Shown: positions 1 to 7,123 of the stretch, in pieces
How the letters are laid out: the number at the start of each line of letters is the position of its first letter
Numbering within the stretch: position 1 is the first letter of the stretch
DNA from: Clostridiales bacterium UBA3277
Lineage (GTDB): Bacteria > Bacillota > Clostridia > Oscillospirales > Oscillospiraceae
Length of the DNA stretch: 12,507 nt
Direction of reading: 5' to 3'
Assembly (NCBI GenBank): GCA_002362145.1
Contig: DETX01000032.1
Location: forward strand, 1 to 12,507
Made by a program: the position numbers and the translations under genes
The notes under the pieces: generated by a model
The model's database searches: none
Seen by the model: the letters and a program-made list of their open reading frames with translations, nothing else
What the model was told of the DNA's origin: nothing

Positions 1-2
1 AT

Positions 3-35
3 AAAAAACTTCAATTCTACGAATAAAAGTTTTTT
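3..35 (-). terminator. AT-rich hairpin downstream of the LUD-domain gene
   Basis: Positions 3-11 and 27-35 are perfect 9-base inverted repeats (AAAAAACTT / AAGTTTTTT) around a 15-base loop. On the minus strand the second arm ends in a run of six T. It lies just after the stop codon of the LUD-domain gene at 50-52, where a terminator is expected. The stem is almost all A/T, so it is a weak terminator at best. Confidence 0.4.
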
Positions 36-49
36 ATTGAATATCAGTA

Positions 50-688
50 TCAGAAGCCCAGGTTTTCCCCCACCAGAATGAATTTGATCCGTCCGGCGGG
101 ACGGCAGCGGCGGGTGATGAGGATCTGGTTGCAGATGCAGTCCGGGCTCTTGCAGTCGCCGCAGGCCCCCGCAGCCCGGCAGGGTGTCTTTCCGGGGAAG
201 CGCTGGGCATTGATGGGCGCCGCCACGGTTCTGGCCCGGGTCACCGCCTCCTCCAGGCTGTCGCAGACCTTGTTCATGCCCGCAATGACCAGCACCGTTC
301 CCGGCCCATAGCACATGGCCGCCACCCGGTTTCCCGTGCCGTCGATGTTCACCATCTGGCCGTCCAGGCTCAGGGCATTTGCCCCGGTGAGAAACACATC
401 GCACAGAAGGGCCTGCCTCATGCCGTCCAGCTTCTGCTCTTGGTCCTTGGCAGTGTCCCGGTCCAGGACTCTGTAGTTACCGGCCCTTACCGCGTCCATC
501 AGGCCGATCTCCTGGGCCGAGGTGGCCCCGCCCCAGCTCACCAGACTTCCCTGGGGAATGAGGGACAGGGCCTTTTCCAGGGCCGCGGCCTTATTTTCGC
601 AGTAGCAGGCGTCAAATCCCCGGTCGAGGAGGCTTTTCACCAGCTTCTGGCCCCGCTTTTCATAATAGGATGCTTGATAGTCCGTCAT
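50..688 (-). CDS. LUD-domain protein (LutC/YkgG-like, lactate utilisation family)
   Basis: 212 aa protein of the LUD (DUF162) family, whose best-known members are LutB/LutC of L-lactate oxidation. Many clostridial stand-alone copies of this size have no proven role. Visible signs are the N-terminal helical part, a GGATSAQEIG stretch (about residues 53-62), the NIDGTGNRVAA core (about 114-124), and a Cys-rich tail (Cys170, 176, 179, 184 and 186) before the ILVGENLG end, the usual layout of the clostridial single-domain form. The Cys cluster suggests metal or iron-sulfur binding; this is inference. The start is supported by GGAGGG six bases upstream. It lies 37 bases after the MFS gene on the same strand and is probably co-transcribed with it. 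No lutA/lutB partner is present, so a lactate-specific role is not shown. Confidence 0.85.
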   Translation of the reverse strand: MTDYQASYYEKRGQKLVKSLLDRGFDACYCENKAAALEKALSLIPQGSLVSWGGATSAQEIGLMDAVRAGNYRVLDRDTAKDQEQKLDGMRQALLCDVFLTGANALSLDGQMVNIDGTGNRVAAMCYGPGTVLVIAGMNKVCDSLEEAVTRARTVAAPINAQRFPGKTPCRAAGACGDCKSPDCICNQILITRRCRPAGRIKFILVGENLGF

Positions 689-725
689 AGAGATCCCTCC
701 ATATTTTGGGGCGCTTCATCACGCC

Positions 726-1940
726 CTAATTTTCCAAAATGAACTGCCGCGTACAGCGGCTGAAGCAGAGGTAGCCCATGGGCACCGCACTCAGCAGCAC
801 CCCCACGGTGAACACCAGGTACACCGGAAACACATCGCACAAAAAGCCGTAGGCCAGGGTGGACAGGGCCATACCTCCCACCGCCCCGGATTGCAGAAGG
901 CCCAGGATGCCGCCCCGGTTGCCCTCGGGGATGGCCAGGACCATGGAGGCATTGAGAACGCTGTTGCCCAGGGTGCAGCCGAAGCCGCCCAAAAAGAGCA
1001 GCAGGCACATCAGACCCCGTCCCGCCACCAGGTAGGCCCCGATGGAAAACGCCCCGCCCAGCATAAACCCGGCCCCCAGCAGAAAGAAACGGGTTCTGGG
1101 GCTGAAACGGATGATCCCCAGCAGAAAGACGCAGGCAAGAGACGCCGCCGTATCCACGGACATGAGAACCCCGTAGAATTCCACGTCATACCCCTTTTCC
1201 AGGACGAAGGGCAGCATCATGGCCACAGACCCGGCGGCAAGGAGGTTGATGGCCAAGCTGCTTGGGACGCAGATGCGAAGAAAGGGGTCCGCCGCAATGG
1301 CCTTCAGGGCGGTCCCAAAGTCCCGAAACAGTCCCCCAACCGTCACAGTTTCCCCCTGATGCACCGTCTTGGGAATGTGGATGAAGGCCTCCGTCAGGGC
1401 GGAGATCAGGTAGGAAACGCCGTTGAGTACAATGATCACCGGCACCCCCAGAAAGGCCACCAGCGCGCCGCTGACCGCCTTGCCCACCAGGCTCAGGGCG
1501 GTGGTGGCTCCGGAGTGGATGGACTGGCCCCGGACCATGTCGTCATGGGGAATGATGTCGATCATCACCGTGGATACGGCGGGGCCGAACAGCGTGGAGC
1601 ACAGGGCCGCCAGCAGCGCCGCGGCCGCCACCACCGGCACGCTGAGCCGGGAGGTGAGGGCAAGGGCGCCGACCCCCAGCATCAAAACGCCCCGGAGTAC
1701 ATCCATGCCCACGATGATGGCCTTGCGGTTGGCCTTATCCACGATGCCGCCGCTGAAGGGGGCCAGGAACATGGTGACGAACATGGAGATGGAGGACAGG
1801 ATGCCCATCAGGGCGCTGGAGCCCGTCACGTCGTAGACCCAGTAGCCGATGGCCACGCTGTACAAAATGTCTCCCAGGCCGCTGACCAGCTCTCCCTGGA
1901 GCATCAATAAAAAGTCTCTGTTCAACAGCTTTCTGTCCAT
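726..1940 (-). CDS. MFS transporter, 12-helix efflux type
   Basis: 404 aa integral membrane protein of the major facilitator superfamily. The N-terminus (MDRKLLNRDF, then a helix with the GDILYSVAIGYWVYDVTGSSALMG region cut by short loops) resembles MFS_3/MefA-type drug or siderophore exporters. A motif-A-like GGIVDKANRK lies in the loop between helices 2 and 3 (about residues 64-73). Alternating hydrophobic stretches run to the end and fit about 12 helices. A repeated G-rich helix pattern appears in the second half (about residues 290-345). The substrate cannot be read from the sequence. The start has a purine-rich GAGGCGGG just upstream, and a good sigma-A-like promoter lies at 1985-2013. 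It is divergent from cysK and upstream of the LUD gene in the same direction. A role in export of a small molecule or drug is the best guess. Confidence 0.85.
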   Translation of the reverse strand: MDRKLLNRDFLLMLQGELVSGLGDILYSVAIGYWVYDVTGSSALMGILSSISMFVTMFLAPFSGGIVDKANRKAIIVGMDVLRGVLMLGVGALALTSRLSVPVVAAAALLAALCSTLFGPAVSTVMIDIIPHDDMVRGQSIHSGATTALSLVGKAVSGALVAFLGVPVIIVLNGVSYLISALTEAFIHIPKTVHQGETVTVGGLFRDFGTALKAIAADPFLRICVPSSLAINLLAAGSVAMMLPFVLEKGYDVEFYGVLMSVDTAASLACVFLLGIIRFSPRTRFFLLGAGFMLGGAFSIGAYLVAGRGLMCLLLFLGGFGCTLGNSVLNASMVLAIPEGNRGGILGLLQSGAVGGMALSTLAYGFLCDVFPVYLVFTVGVLLSAVPMGYLCFSRCTRQFILEN

Positions 1941-1984
1941 AATCCCGCCTCTTTCCCCTTTTCCTCATATCGGAGATTTTGTTT

Positions 1985-2013
1985 ATTCTACAGGATTCCC
2001 AGGGGAAAGTCAA
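1985..2013 (-). promoter_or_regulatory. Promoter for the MFS-LUD transcript
   Basis: On the minus strand, TTGACT (2013-2008) and TAGAAT (1990-1985) are separated by exactly 17 bases, five of six matches to each sigma-A consensus box. It points at the MFS start at 1940, giving a leader of roughly 40 bases. Its -35 box lies 11 bases from the -35 box of the divergent cysK promoter. Confidence 0.65.
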
Positions 2014-2024
2014 TTCTGTTTTTC

Positions 2025-2053
2025 TTGACAAAGCCCCGGCATCGCGCTACAAT
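2025..2053 (+). promoter_or_regulatory. Promoter for cysK
   Basis: TTGACA (2025-2030) and TACAAT (2048-2053) are separated by 17 bases, a near-perfect sigma-A promoter. The expected transcript start is about 28 bases before the cysK ATG. The leader is too short for a T-box or SAM riboswitch, so any sulfur control would have to come from a DNA-binding repressor. I see no clear operator repeat. Confidence 0.75.
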
Positions 2054-2087
2054 TTAAGCAAAATTTCATAAAACCGGGAGGGTTTTT

Positions 2088-3020
2088 ATGGCAAACATCT
2101 ATACTTCCATTGACCAGCTCATCGGCGGGACCCCGCTGCTGGAGGTCCGGCGGCTGGAAGCTCAGGAAGCCCTTGGGGGGAAGGTTCTGGTGAAGCTGGA
2201 ATACCGGAATCCCGCCGGGTCCGTGAAGGACCGGGTGGGCAAGGCCATGATCGACGACGCCGAGAAGCGCGGTCTTCTCAAGCCCGGCAGCGTCATCATC
2301 GAGCCCACCTCCGGCAATACGGGCATTGGCCTTGCCGCCGTGGCCGCGGCCAGAGGCTATCGGATTATCATTGTCATGCCCGAGACCATGAGTGTGGAAC
2401 GGCGGCTTCTGATGAAGGCCTACGGCGCCGAGCTGGTGCTCACGGAGGGAAGCCTGGGCATGAAGGGGGCCATCGATAAGGCGGAGGAGCTGCGCTCCCA
2501 GATTCCAAACAGCTTCATCGCCGGGCAATTCGTAAATCCCGCCAATCCCGCCGTCCACATGGCCACCACCGGGCCGGAGATCTGGGCCGACACCGACGGG
2601 AATGTGGATATCTTCGTGGCCGGGGTAGGCACCGGCGGCACCCTCACCGGCACGGGAAAATACCTGAAAGCCCAAAATCCGAACATTCAGGTGGTGGCTG
2701 TGGAGCCGGCTTCTTCTCCCCTGCTCAGCGGCGGCAAGGCCGGGCCCCACAAGCTCCAGGGCATCGGCGCGAACTTTGTCCCCGAGGTGCTGGATACCGG
2801 CATTTATGACGAGATCATCCCCGTCACCGACGAGGACGCCTATGCCACCGCCAAGAAGATTGCCCGGACCGAGGGAATCTTTGTGGGCATCTCCTCCGGG
2901 GCGGCGCTGTGGGCCGCCATGGCTTTGGCCCGGCGGCCGGAAAACCGGGGTAAGACCATCGTCGCCCTGCTCCCGGACGGCGGGGACCACTACCTCTCCA
3001 CCCCCGGCTTTATCGACTAA
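2088..3020 (+). CDS. cysK: Cysteine synthase A (O-acetylserine sulfhydrylase)
   Basis: 310 aa, the normal length for this PLP enzyme, which makes L-cysteine from O-acetyl-L-serine and sulfide in the cytoplasm. The PLP lysine is Lys47 in NPAGSVKDR. The substrate loop PTSGNTG lies at 73-79, the phosphate-binding GVGTGGTLTG near residues 183-192, and the C-terminal GISSGAA motif near 268-274. The start is fixed by GGGAGGG (2076-2082) five bases before ATG and by the consensus promoter at 2025-2053. It stands alone between divergent and convergent neighbours, with its own terminator at 3037-3068. A CysM or cystathionine beta-synthase assignment is less likely given length and motifs. Confidence 0.95.
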   Translation: MANIYTSIDQLIGGTPLLEVRRLEAQEALGGKVLVKLEYRNPAGSVKDRVGKAMIDDAEKRGLLKPGSVIIEPTSGNTGIGLAAVAAARGYRIIIVMPETMSVERRLLMKAYGAELVLTEGSLGMKGAIDKAEELRSQIPNSFIAGQFVNPANPAVHMATTGPEIWADTDGNVDIFVAGVGTGGTLTGTGKYLKAQNPNIQVVAVEPASSPLLSGGKAGPHKLQGIGANFVPEVLDTGIYDEIIPVTDEDAYATAKKIARTEGIFVGISSGAALWAAMALARRPENRGKTIVALLPDGGDHYLSTPGFID

Positions 3021-3036
3021 TCCGAAATGAACAAGG

Positions 3037-3068
3037 AAACCGCGCGGACCAGCAGGTCCGCGCGGTTT
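3037..3068. terminator. Strong GC-rich hairpin between convergent cysK and B12 operon
   Basis: Arms at 3037-3050 and 3055-3068 are perfect 14-base inverted repeats around the 4-base loop AGCA. On the plus strand the stem is followed by TGTTTG after its own TTT, giving a good cysK terminator. On the minus strand the hairpin lies 9 bases after the stop of the phosphatase gene, but the following T run is poor, so it ends that operon less surely. Confidence 0.8.
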
Positions 3069-3076
3069 TGTTTGGG

Positions 3077-3628
3077 TCATTCCGGGATGGGCCGGTATGT
3101 GCCGCCGGTGAGGGCATAGCCGTGGCCGGGCTTCGGCTGCCACTGATAGCGGTTTTTCCCCTCCTCCGGGAAACGGGCCGCCATAATGGCGGCGATGACA
3201 CCGCCGTGGGTGATCAGAACTACGTCTTTTTCTCCCCGGGCCAGCTCCCCAAAGGCCGACAGCACCCGGGCAGTCATCTCTTCGCCGCTCTCGCCGCCGG
3301 GGGGGACATTTTTCTCGTTGTCTCCGGAAATCCAGGCCTGATAATCCCCATCGCCCTTCAGCTGCTCATAGCCGCGCATTTCAAAAACGCCGAAATCCAC
3401 CTCCCGGAACCTGGGGTCCCGCCGGTGGGGCACCGGGCCGAAGAGAATGGCCAGGGTCTGCTCGGTTCTTTCCATCCCGCTGGTGACAAATTCCGCCCCA
3501 GGGCAGGAATACCGGAGGGCGCGAAGCTGGTCCTTCCCCGCCTCGGACAGAGGCAGGTCCGTGCTGCCGCAGTAGAGATGGGTTTCGTTTGCCGCCGTCA
3601 GGCCGTGGCGGATGAGACAGATGGTCAT
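3077..3628 (-). CDS. cobC: Histidine phosphatase, likely alpha-ribazole phosphatase (CobC type)
   Basis: 183 aa member of the histidine phosphatase (phosphoglycerate mutase-like) family. The catalytic RHG motif lies at residues 7-9 (His8 is the expected phosphohistidine), followed by LPLSEAGKDQLRAL, the second-Arg motif SGMERTEQT, the acidic FREVDFGVFE, and the second His in ITHGGVI. Family members in this position are CobC, which removes the 5'-phosphate of alpha-ribazole phosphate or cobalamin phosphate. That specific role is inferred from its place as last gene of a cobTUS operon. A longer upstream frame exists, but the start at 3628 puts RHG at the usual distance from the N-terminus and overlaps the preceding stop as ATGA (3625-3628). 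The ribosome site is weak (GGAG at 11 bases), so translation is probably coupled. Confidence 0.85.
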   Translation of the reverse strand: MTICLIRHGLTAANETHLYCGSTDLPLSEAGKDQLRALRYSCPGAEFVTSGMERTEQTLAILFGPVPHRRDPRFREVDFGVFEMRGYEQLKGDGDYQAWISGDNEKNVPPGGESGEEMTARVLSAFGELARGEKDVVLITHGGVIAAIMAARFPEEGKNRYQWQPKPGHGYALTGGTYRPIPE

Positions 3629-3999
3629 TTCAGCTTCTGCTCCAATCCGCAGAAGAGCCGCACCACCTCGTCCGCCCTTTTCGCCAGGTACTGGCACAGC
3701 CGGGCCGTGGCCTGCCGCCACTCCCGCTCTTCCGGGTCCATGGGCACCACGCCGCAGAAAAGGTCCCGGCAGATGAGCACGCTGTCCTTCCAGTCCGCTT
3801 CGTGGGCCTCAAAAACCTCCCGGGGCTCCACGCCCCGGCGGACACAGCCCAGGCAGAACTCCTCAATGTGGCGCAGACAGGGCTTTTCCCAGTCGATTTT
3901 CTCGCTGGTGCAGGTGAATATTTCGTTGTCCTTCAGGGAAAAGCGGTCCTTCGCGTAGGTCAGCTTTCCCTGATACGCGCCGCCGATCACAAAAATCAT
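3625..3999 (-). CDS. Short, divergent CobU-like protein (adenosylcobinamide kinase family)
   Basis: 124 aa, much shorter than the roughly 180 aa CobU family norm. It starts MIFVIGGAYQGK, matching the CobU P-loop (GGAxxGKS), but the Ser/Thr that should follow the lysine is Leu (GKLT). The C-terminal part, GVVPMDPEEREWR and AKRADEV.RLF.GL..KLK, matches the end of classical CobU, including the GIVP motif. The middle region with the guanylylated histidine (HxxxR..W.T.E in classical CobU) is missing. It may be a kinase-only, accessory or decayed form; I cannot tell. AGGAGG six bases before the ATG supports the start at 3999. It lies 10 bases after cobS and overlaps the phosphatase gene by 4 bases, so it is maintained inside the operon beside a second, full-length cobU. 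Confidence 0.75.
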   Translation of the reverse strand: MIFVIGGAYQGKLTYAKDRFSLKDNEIFTCTSEKIDWEKPCLRHIEEFCLGCVRRGVEPREVFEAHEADWKDSVLICRDLFCGVVPMDPEEREWRQATARLCQYLAKRADEVVRLFCGLEQKLK

Positions 4000-4009
4000 G
4001 GTTTTCCTC

Positions 4010-4744
4010 CTATAACAGGGTGCAGACGATGAGGCCCCAGAGCTCTCCCATGGTGAGGGCATATCCAGCTATATCGCCGTTCATTCCCTCAAGAGAGCGG
4101 TAGGCCTTTCTCAGGGCCAGGCCGTAGCCCGCCAGGCAGGCCAGCAGGGCAAAGCCGTACCTTCCGCAGAGCAAAAATCCCGCCGCGATGAAGATTGCCG
4201 CCATAACCGCCACCGCCAGGATATGGCCCCGGGACTTTTTCTGCTCGGAATACTGGCTGGTGGACATGGCGGGAAGCGTCATCACCGCCAGCGCCGAGCC
4301 GCAGCGGCTCACCGCGGGCAGGAAGATCAGAATTTTCCGTTCCCCCACCCCCAGGGTCAAAAAAGCGACCTGGGTCACAAGCAGCAGGCACAATCCGATG
4401 ACCGCGAAGGAGCCCACATGGGAATCCTTGAGAATTTCCCTGCGGCGGTCCAGGTCCCGGCAGGAGCGGACCGCGTCGGTCACGTCCATAAAGCCGTCCA
4501 GGTGCAGATAGCCGGTGACCACGAAGGGATAGGCCCCCAGAATCAGGGCCGTCACCACCCCGGGCAGCTTCAAAAGCATTGCCAGATCATCCAAAACAGC
4601 CCAGAGAAGCCCCAGCTCCAGCCCCACCAGGGGAAGCATGGGCAGCATTTTGTCCCGGGCTTTCTCATCCCAAATCTGGCTGGGGCTTGGAATGGCACAG
4701 AACATACTCTGGCACATGAGAAAGGCGTGGAAATAGGTTTTCAT
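4010..4744 (-). CDS. cobS: Adenosylcobinamide-GDP ribazoletransferase (cobalamin synthase)
   Basis: 244 aa integral membrane enzyme that joins GDP-cobinamide to alpha-ribazole (phosphate), the step that attaches the lower ligand. Family motifs are clear: TGYLHLDGFMDVTDA at about 78-91 (acidic, metal-binding), DSHVGSFA at 107-114, and GMNGDIAGY near 220-228. Hydrophobic stretches at about 37-55, 62-78, 113-130, 137-155, 175-192 and 195-211 fit the several-helix topology. I chose the start at 4744 because it overlaps the cobU stop as ATGA (4741-4744), has AAAGGAG about 10 bases upstream, and gives the family N-terminus (MKTYFHAFLM). A longer frame upstream would add an arginine-rich tail not typical of CobS. 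Confidence 0.92.
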   Translation of the reverse strand: MKTYFHAFLMCQSMFCAIPSPSQIWDEKARDKMLPMLPLVGLELGLLWAVLDDLAMLLKLPGVVTALILGAYPFVVTGYLHLDGFMDVTDAVRSCRDLDRRREILKDSHVGSFAVIGLCLLLVTQVAFLTLGVGERKILIFLPAVSRCGSALAVMTLPAMSTSQYSEQKKSRGHILAVAVMAAIFIAAGFLLCGRYGFALLACLAGYGLALRKAYRSLEGMNGDIAGYALTMGELWGLIVCTLL

Positions 4745-5286
4745 AGGGACAGGGCTCCTTTGTGGACGATTTCGCATCCGGCGGCCATCTCCACCACTGT
4801 GTCGCATGCCCGGGCCAGGGCCCGGTCCAGGGACGCCAGGCTCTTTTTATAAAACTCGGTGCTCTCCTCATAGCCCAGGGCGTCGGAGTAGATGAAGTCG
4901 CTGACGATCACCGCGTTTTTGACGCTGTGGACAAACTGCACCAGCTCCTTCTGGCAGCGCGCCGGGGCGGTCCGGTCCATTTCGTAATTTCTTTCCGCTG
5001 GAAACAGCTCGTTCATCAGCAGCGCCGTAACGCTGTCGAGAAGATAGGTCCCATCTTTTTCCCCGGTTTCCAGGCAGGAGAGGATGTTCTTCGGGCATTC
5101 GATGGTCTCAAAGCCCATGCCCTCCCGGTCGGCCACGTGGCGGCGAATCCGCTCCCGGTCCTCGTCGTCCACGGGGATCATGGTGGCCAGGTAGTAGTGA
5201 TGGCCACCCTCCGCCAATTTCACCGCCAGCTCCTGGGCCAGACTGGATTTTCCGTTTTTCGCGCCGCCGGAAATGAACACGGTCAT
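4741..5286 (-). CDS. cobU: Adenosylcobinamide kinase / cobinamide-phosphate guanylyltransferase
   Basis: 181 aa, normal CobU length. The enzyme phosphorylates adenosylcobinamide and then transfers GMP from GTP to make GDP-cobinamide. A full P-loop, SGGAKNGKSS, lies at residues 6-15, and IRRHVADREGMGFETIE (about 47-63) holds the histidine expected to carry GMP (His50). The LLDSVTALLMNELF region (about 82-95) and the ALARACDTVVEMAAG helix near the C-terminus also match. The classical GxGIVP motif near residue 130 is replaced by SDALGYEE, whereas the short paralogue at 3625-3999 keeps GVVP. The start at 5286 overlaps the cobT stop (ATGA, 5283-5286) and has GGAGGG six bases upstream. It is cytoplasmic and feeds CobS, which is encoded next. 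Confidence 0.88.
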   Translation of the reverse strand: MTVFISGGAKNGKSSLAQELAVKLAEGGHHYYLATMIPVDDEDRERIRRHVADREGMGFETIECPKNILSCLETGEKDGTYLLDSVTALLMNELFPAERNYEMDRTAPARCQKELVQFVHSVKNAVIVSDFIYSDALGYEESTEFYKKSLASLDRALARACDTVVEMAAGCEIVHKGALSL

Positions 5287-6377
5287 TGGGCGCCCTCCAC
5301 GGAGAATTTGTCCCCCTGGCGGATTTCGTCCAGGTAGCCGTCGTCGATGCCAGCCTGGTCAAAGGTGGCCATGTCGTTCAAAATGGCGCAGGCGGCGCTG
5401 AGGACCTCGAAGGCCAGGGGGCAGCCGCTGCCCTCCCCCAGCCGCATTCCCAGAAGAAGCATGGGCTTCAGACCCAGCTCCTCCATGGCCAGCCGGTAGC
5501 CGATCTCATAGGAGGCGTGGCTGGGGATGAGGTAATCCCGGACCCGGGGGCACAGCCGGACGGCGCACAGTGCCGCCACCACGGAGATGAAGCCGTCAAT
5601 GACCACCGGACGGTGGGTAGCGGCGGCACCCAAAAAGGCGCCACACATGGCAGCCAGGTCAAAGCCTCCCACCTTGGAGAGGACGTCCACCGGGTCCCTG
5701 GGATCGGGGCGGTTGAGGGCGATGGCGGTGCGGATGACCTCCTTTTTCTTTTGGAAGCTCTCGTCCGTAATGCCGCCGCCCCGGCCTGTCACCGCCTCGG
5801 CATCCAGCCCCAGCAGAACGGACAGCACCGCCGAGGAGGTGGTGGTATTGCCGATGCCCATCTCCCCGATGCCGATAACGTCGGCGGGTGTCTGGGCGGC
5901 CAGCTCATAGCCGGTGAGAATGGCCATCAGGGCCTGCTGCCGGGTCATGGCGGGGCCCTTGGCCATATTGGCCGTGCCGTAGGCGATCTTTCTGTTCAGA
6001 ACCGCGCTGTCCCAGATGTCGGCGTTTACGCCCACATCGCAGACGGTGATCTTGCCGCCGAAGTGGCGCACAAGGACGCTGGCCCCGGTCTTGGCCCGGG
6101 TCAGATTCACGGTCTGCATCAGCGTCACGGACTGGGGCGCGCTGGACACGCCCTCCTCCACCACGCCGTTGTCCCCGGCAAACACCAATAGGTGCTTGTC
6201 CTTCACCTGGGGGTTCACCCGGCCGGTGATGCCGGCAAGCTGAATGGACAATTCCTCCAGCCGGCCCAGGCTTCCGGGGGGCTTGGCCAGCTGGGCCTGA
6301 CGCCGGGTTGCGGCCTCCATGGCGTCCTGATCCACCGCTTCAATGGCGGCCAGCAGAGTTTGCAGTTTTTCTTCCAT
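5283..6377 (-). CDS. cobT: Nicotinate-nucleotide--dimethylbenzimidazole phosphoribosyltransferase
   Basis: 364 aa. CobT moves phosphoribose from nicotinate mononucleotide to a lower-ligand base, giving alpha-ribazole 5'-phosphate for CobS. Visible motifs are KPPGSLGRLEELS (32-44), FAGDNGVVEEGVSSAPQ (66-82), GIGEMGIGNTTTSSA (169-183, Glu172), GRGGGITDE (198-206; most relatives have GRGTGxDD) and MRLGEGSG (311-318) with the expected catalytic Glu315, then FDQAGID near the end. Two start codons compete: 6383, which overlaps the upstream stop as ATGA but has GGAGG only 1 base away, and 6377, which has GGAGG at the ideal 7 bases. I chose 6377; the difference is two residues. An upstream extension of the frame overlaps the TIM-barrel gene and is not credible. 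Confidence 0.93.
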   Translation of the reverse strand: MEEKLQTLLAAIEAVDQDAMEAATRRQAQLAKPPGSLGRLEELSIQLAGITGRVNPQVKDKHLLVFAGDNGVVEEGVSSAPQSVTLMQTVNLTRAKTGASVLVRHFGGKITVCDVGVNADIWDSAVLNRKIAYGTANMAKGPAMTRQQALMAILTGYELAAQTPADVIGIGEMGIGNTTTSSAVLSVLLGLDAEAVTGRGGGITDESFQKKKEVIRTAIALNRPDPRDPVDVLSKVGGFDLAAMCGAFLGAAATHRPVVIDGFISVVAALCAVRLCPRVRDYLIPSHASYEIGYRLAMEELGLKPMLLLGMRLGEGSGCPLAFEVLSAACAILNDMATFDQAGIDDGYLDEIRQGDKFSVEGAQ

Positions 6378-6379
6378 GT

Positions 6380-7123
6380 TCATTCCTCCAAAAGCCAGCG
6401 GATGGAGGGCTCCGCCTCTGGCAGCTCCAATGTGTAGCTCGCCCCGGGGCAGAGCTCCCGGGCCCGGGCGAGAAGATGTTTGATGGGGATGGTGCCCCGG
6501 TCCAGGGGGCCATGGGTATCCCAGGCGCCGTCGTTGTTGTGGATGTGGAAATGGCGCAGATAGGGCGCCAGGGTTTCCAGCCAGATATCCAGGGGGACCT
6601 TCGAATAGACGTTTCCATGGCCCACATCCAGGCACAGCCCCAGTCTCGCGTCCCCCACGGCGGATACGATGTCCAGAAGGTATTCCGGCTCCGGCTCCAA
6701 AACGTTTTCCAGAAGGAGCTCCGTATCCGCCGGGATCTCCCGTAGGAAATCCTTCCAGAAGATCACGGACTGCTCCACATACCACTGCCAGTAGTAGGAA
6801 AAGGGCTGAAAGCCCCCGTGGATGACCACCCGCTTTGCCCCGTAGCCCGCGGCCAGGGCGATGGCCTGGCGGTAGCGCTCAGCGGCCAGGGCCCGGGCCC
6901 GGGGGTCCACGGCGCAGGGGAACAGCTCATTGAAGGGGGCATGCAGCATCCGCTTTTCGATGCCCCCCAGCTCTCCCCTCACCCGGGCGTCCATCTCCGG
7001 GAAGTTCTCGTCCATATTCAGGGCGGTGCAGAATTCCGCGATTTCCAGCCCCAGGCCGTATTTCCGGGCGATTTCCCCAGCCCGGGGATCGATGGTAGAC
7101 AGGTAAAGCTCATTTTTATCCAT
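6380..7123 (-). CDS. TIM-barrel (AP endonuclease 2 family) protein, candidate cobamide-remodelling hydrolase CbiR
   Basis: 247 aa protein of the xylose isomerase-like TIM-barrel / AP endonuclease 2 superfamily. Likely metal ligands lie at strand ends: His61 (LHAPF), His102 (VVIHGG), Glu139 (LLLENV), Asp166 and His169 (CLDVGHG), His193/His195 (HFHIHNND), Asp202/His204 (DTHGPLDRG) and Glu233 (LELPE). CbiR, described from Akkermansia muciniphila, belongs to this superfamily and starts cobamide remodelling by hydrolysing the phosphoribosyl bond of the nucleotide loop. The position between a corrinoid-type ECF transporter and cobTUS makes CbiR the best assignment. It rests on family plus context, not on a CbiR-specific motif that I can verify; a generic sugar-phosphate isomerase is the alternative. 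The start has GGAGG 6 bases upstream and overlaps the ecfS stop by 8 bases. Confidence 0.75.
   Translation of the reverse strand: MDKNELYLSTIDPRAGEIARKYGLGLEIAEFCTALNMDENFPEMDARVRGELGGIEKRMLHAPFNELFPCAVDPRARALAAERYRQAIALAAGYGAKRVVIHGGFQPFSYYWQWYVEQSVIFWKDFLREIPADTELLLENVLEPEPEYLLDIVSAVGDARLGLCLDVGHGNVYSKVPLDIWLETLAPYLRHFHIHNNDGAWDTHGPLDRGTIPIKHLLARARELCPGASYTLELPEAEPSIRWLLEE
6385..6389 (-). promoter_or_regulatory. cobT ribosome binding site (decides the start)
   Basis: GGAGG on the minus strand at 6389-6385. It is 7 bases from the ATG at 6377 but only 1 base from the ATG at 6383, so it favours the inner start even though the outer one forms an ATGA overlap with the preceding gene. Confidence 0.6.

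Noticed and set aside
891..1910. 339-codon plus-strand open frame opposite the MFS gene
   Set aside because: It is rich in Gln, His and Gly with no domain pattern, the typical shadow of a hydrophobic membrane gene read on the other strand.
2010..3143. Long open frame of 377 codons on the minus strand opposite cysK
   Set aside because: It is fully antisense to a clear cysK with intact motifs, reads as low-complexity Gly/His/Pro-rich protein, and lacks family features. GC-rich genes commonly give such open antisense frames.
6378..6785. Upstream extension of cobT in the same frame
   Set aside because: It would overlap most of the C-terminal half of the TIM-barrel gene and gives a Gly/Pro/Arg-rich sequence absent from CobT.
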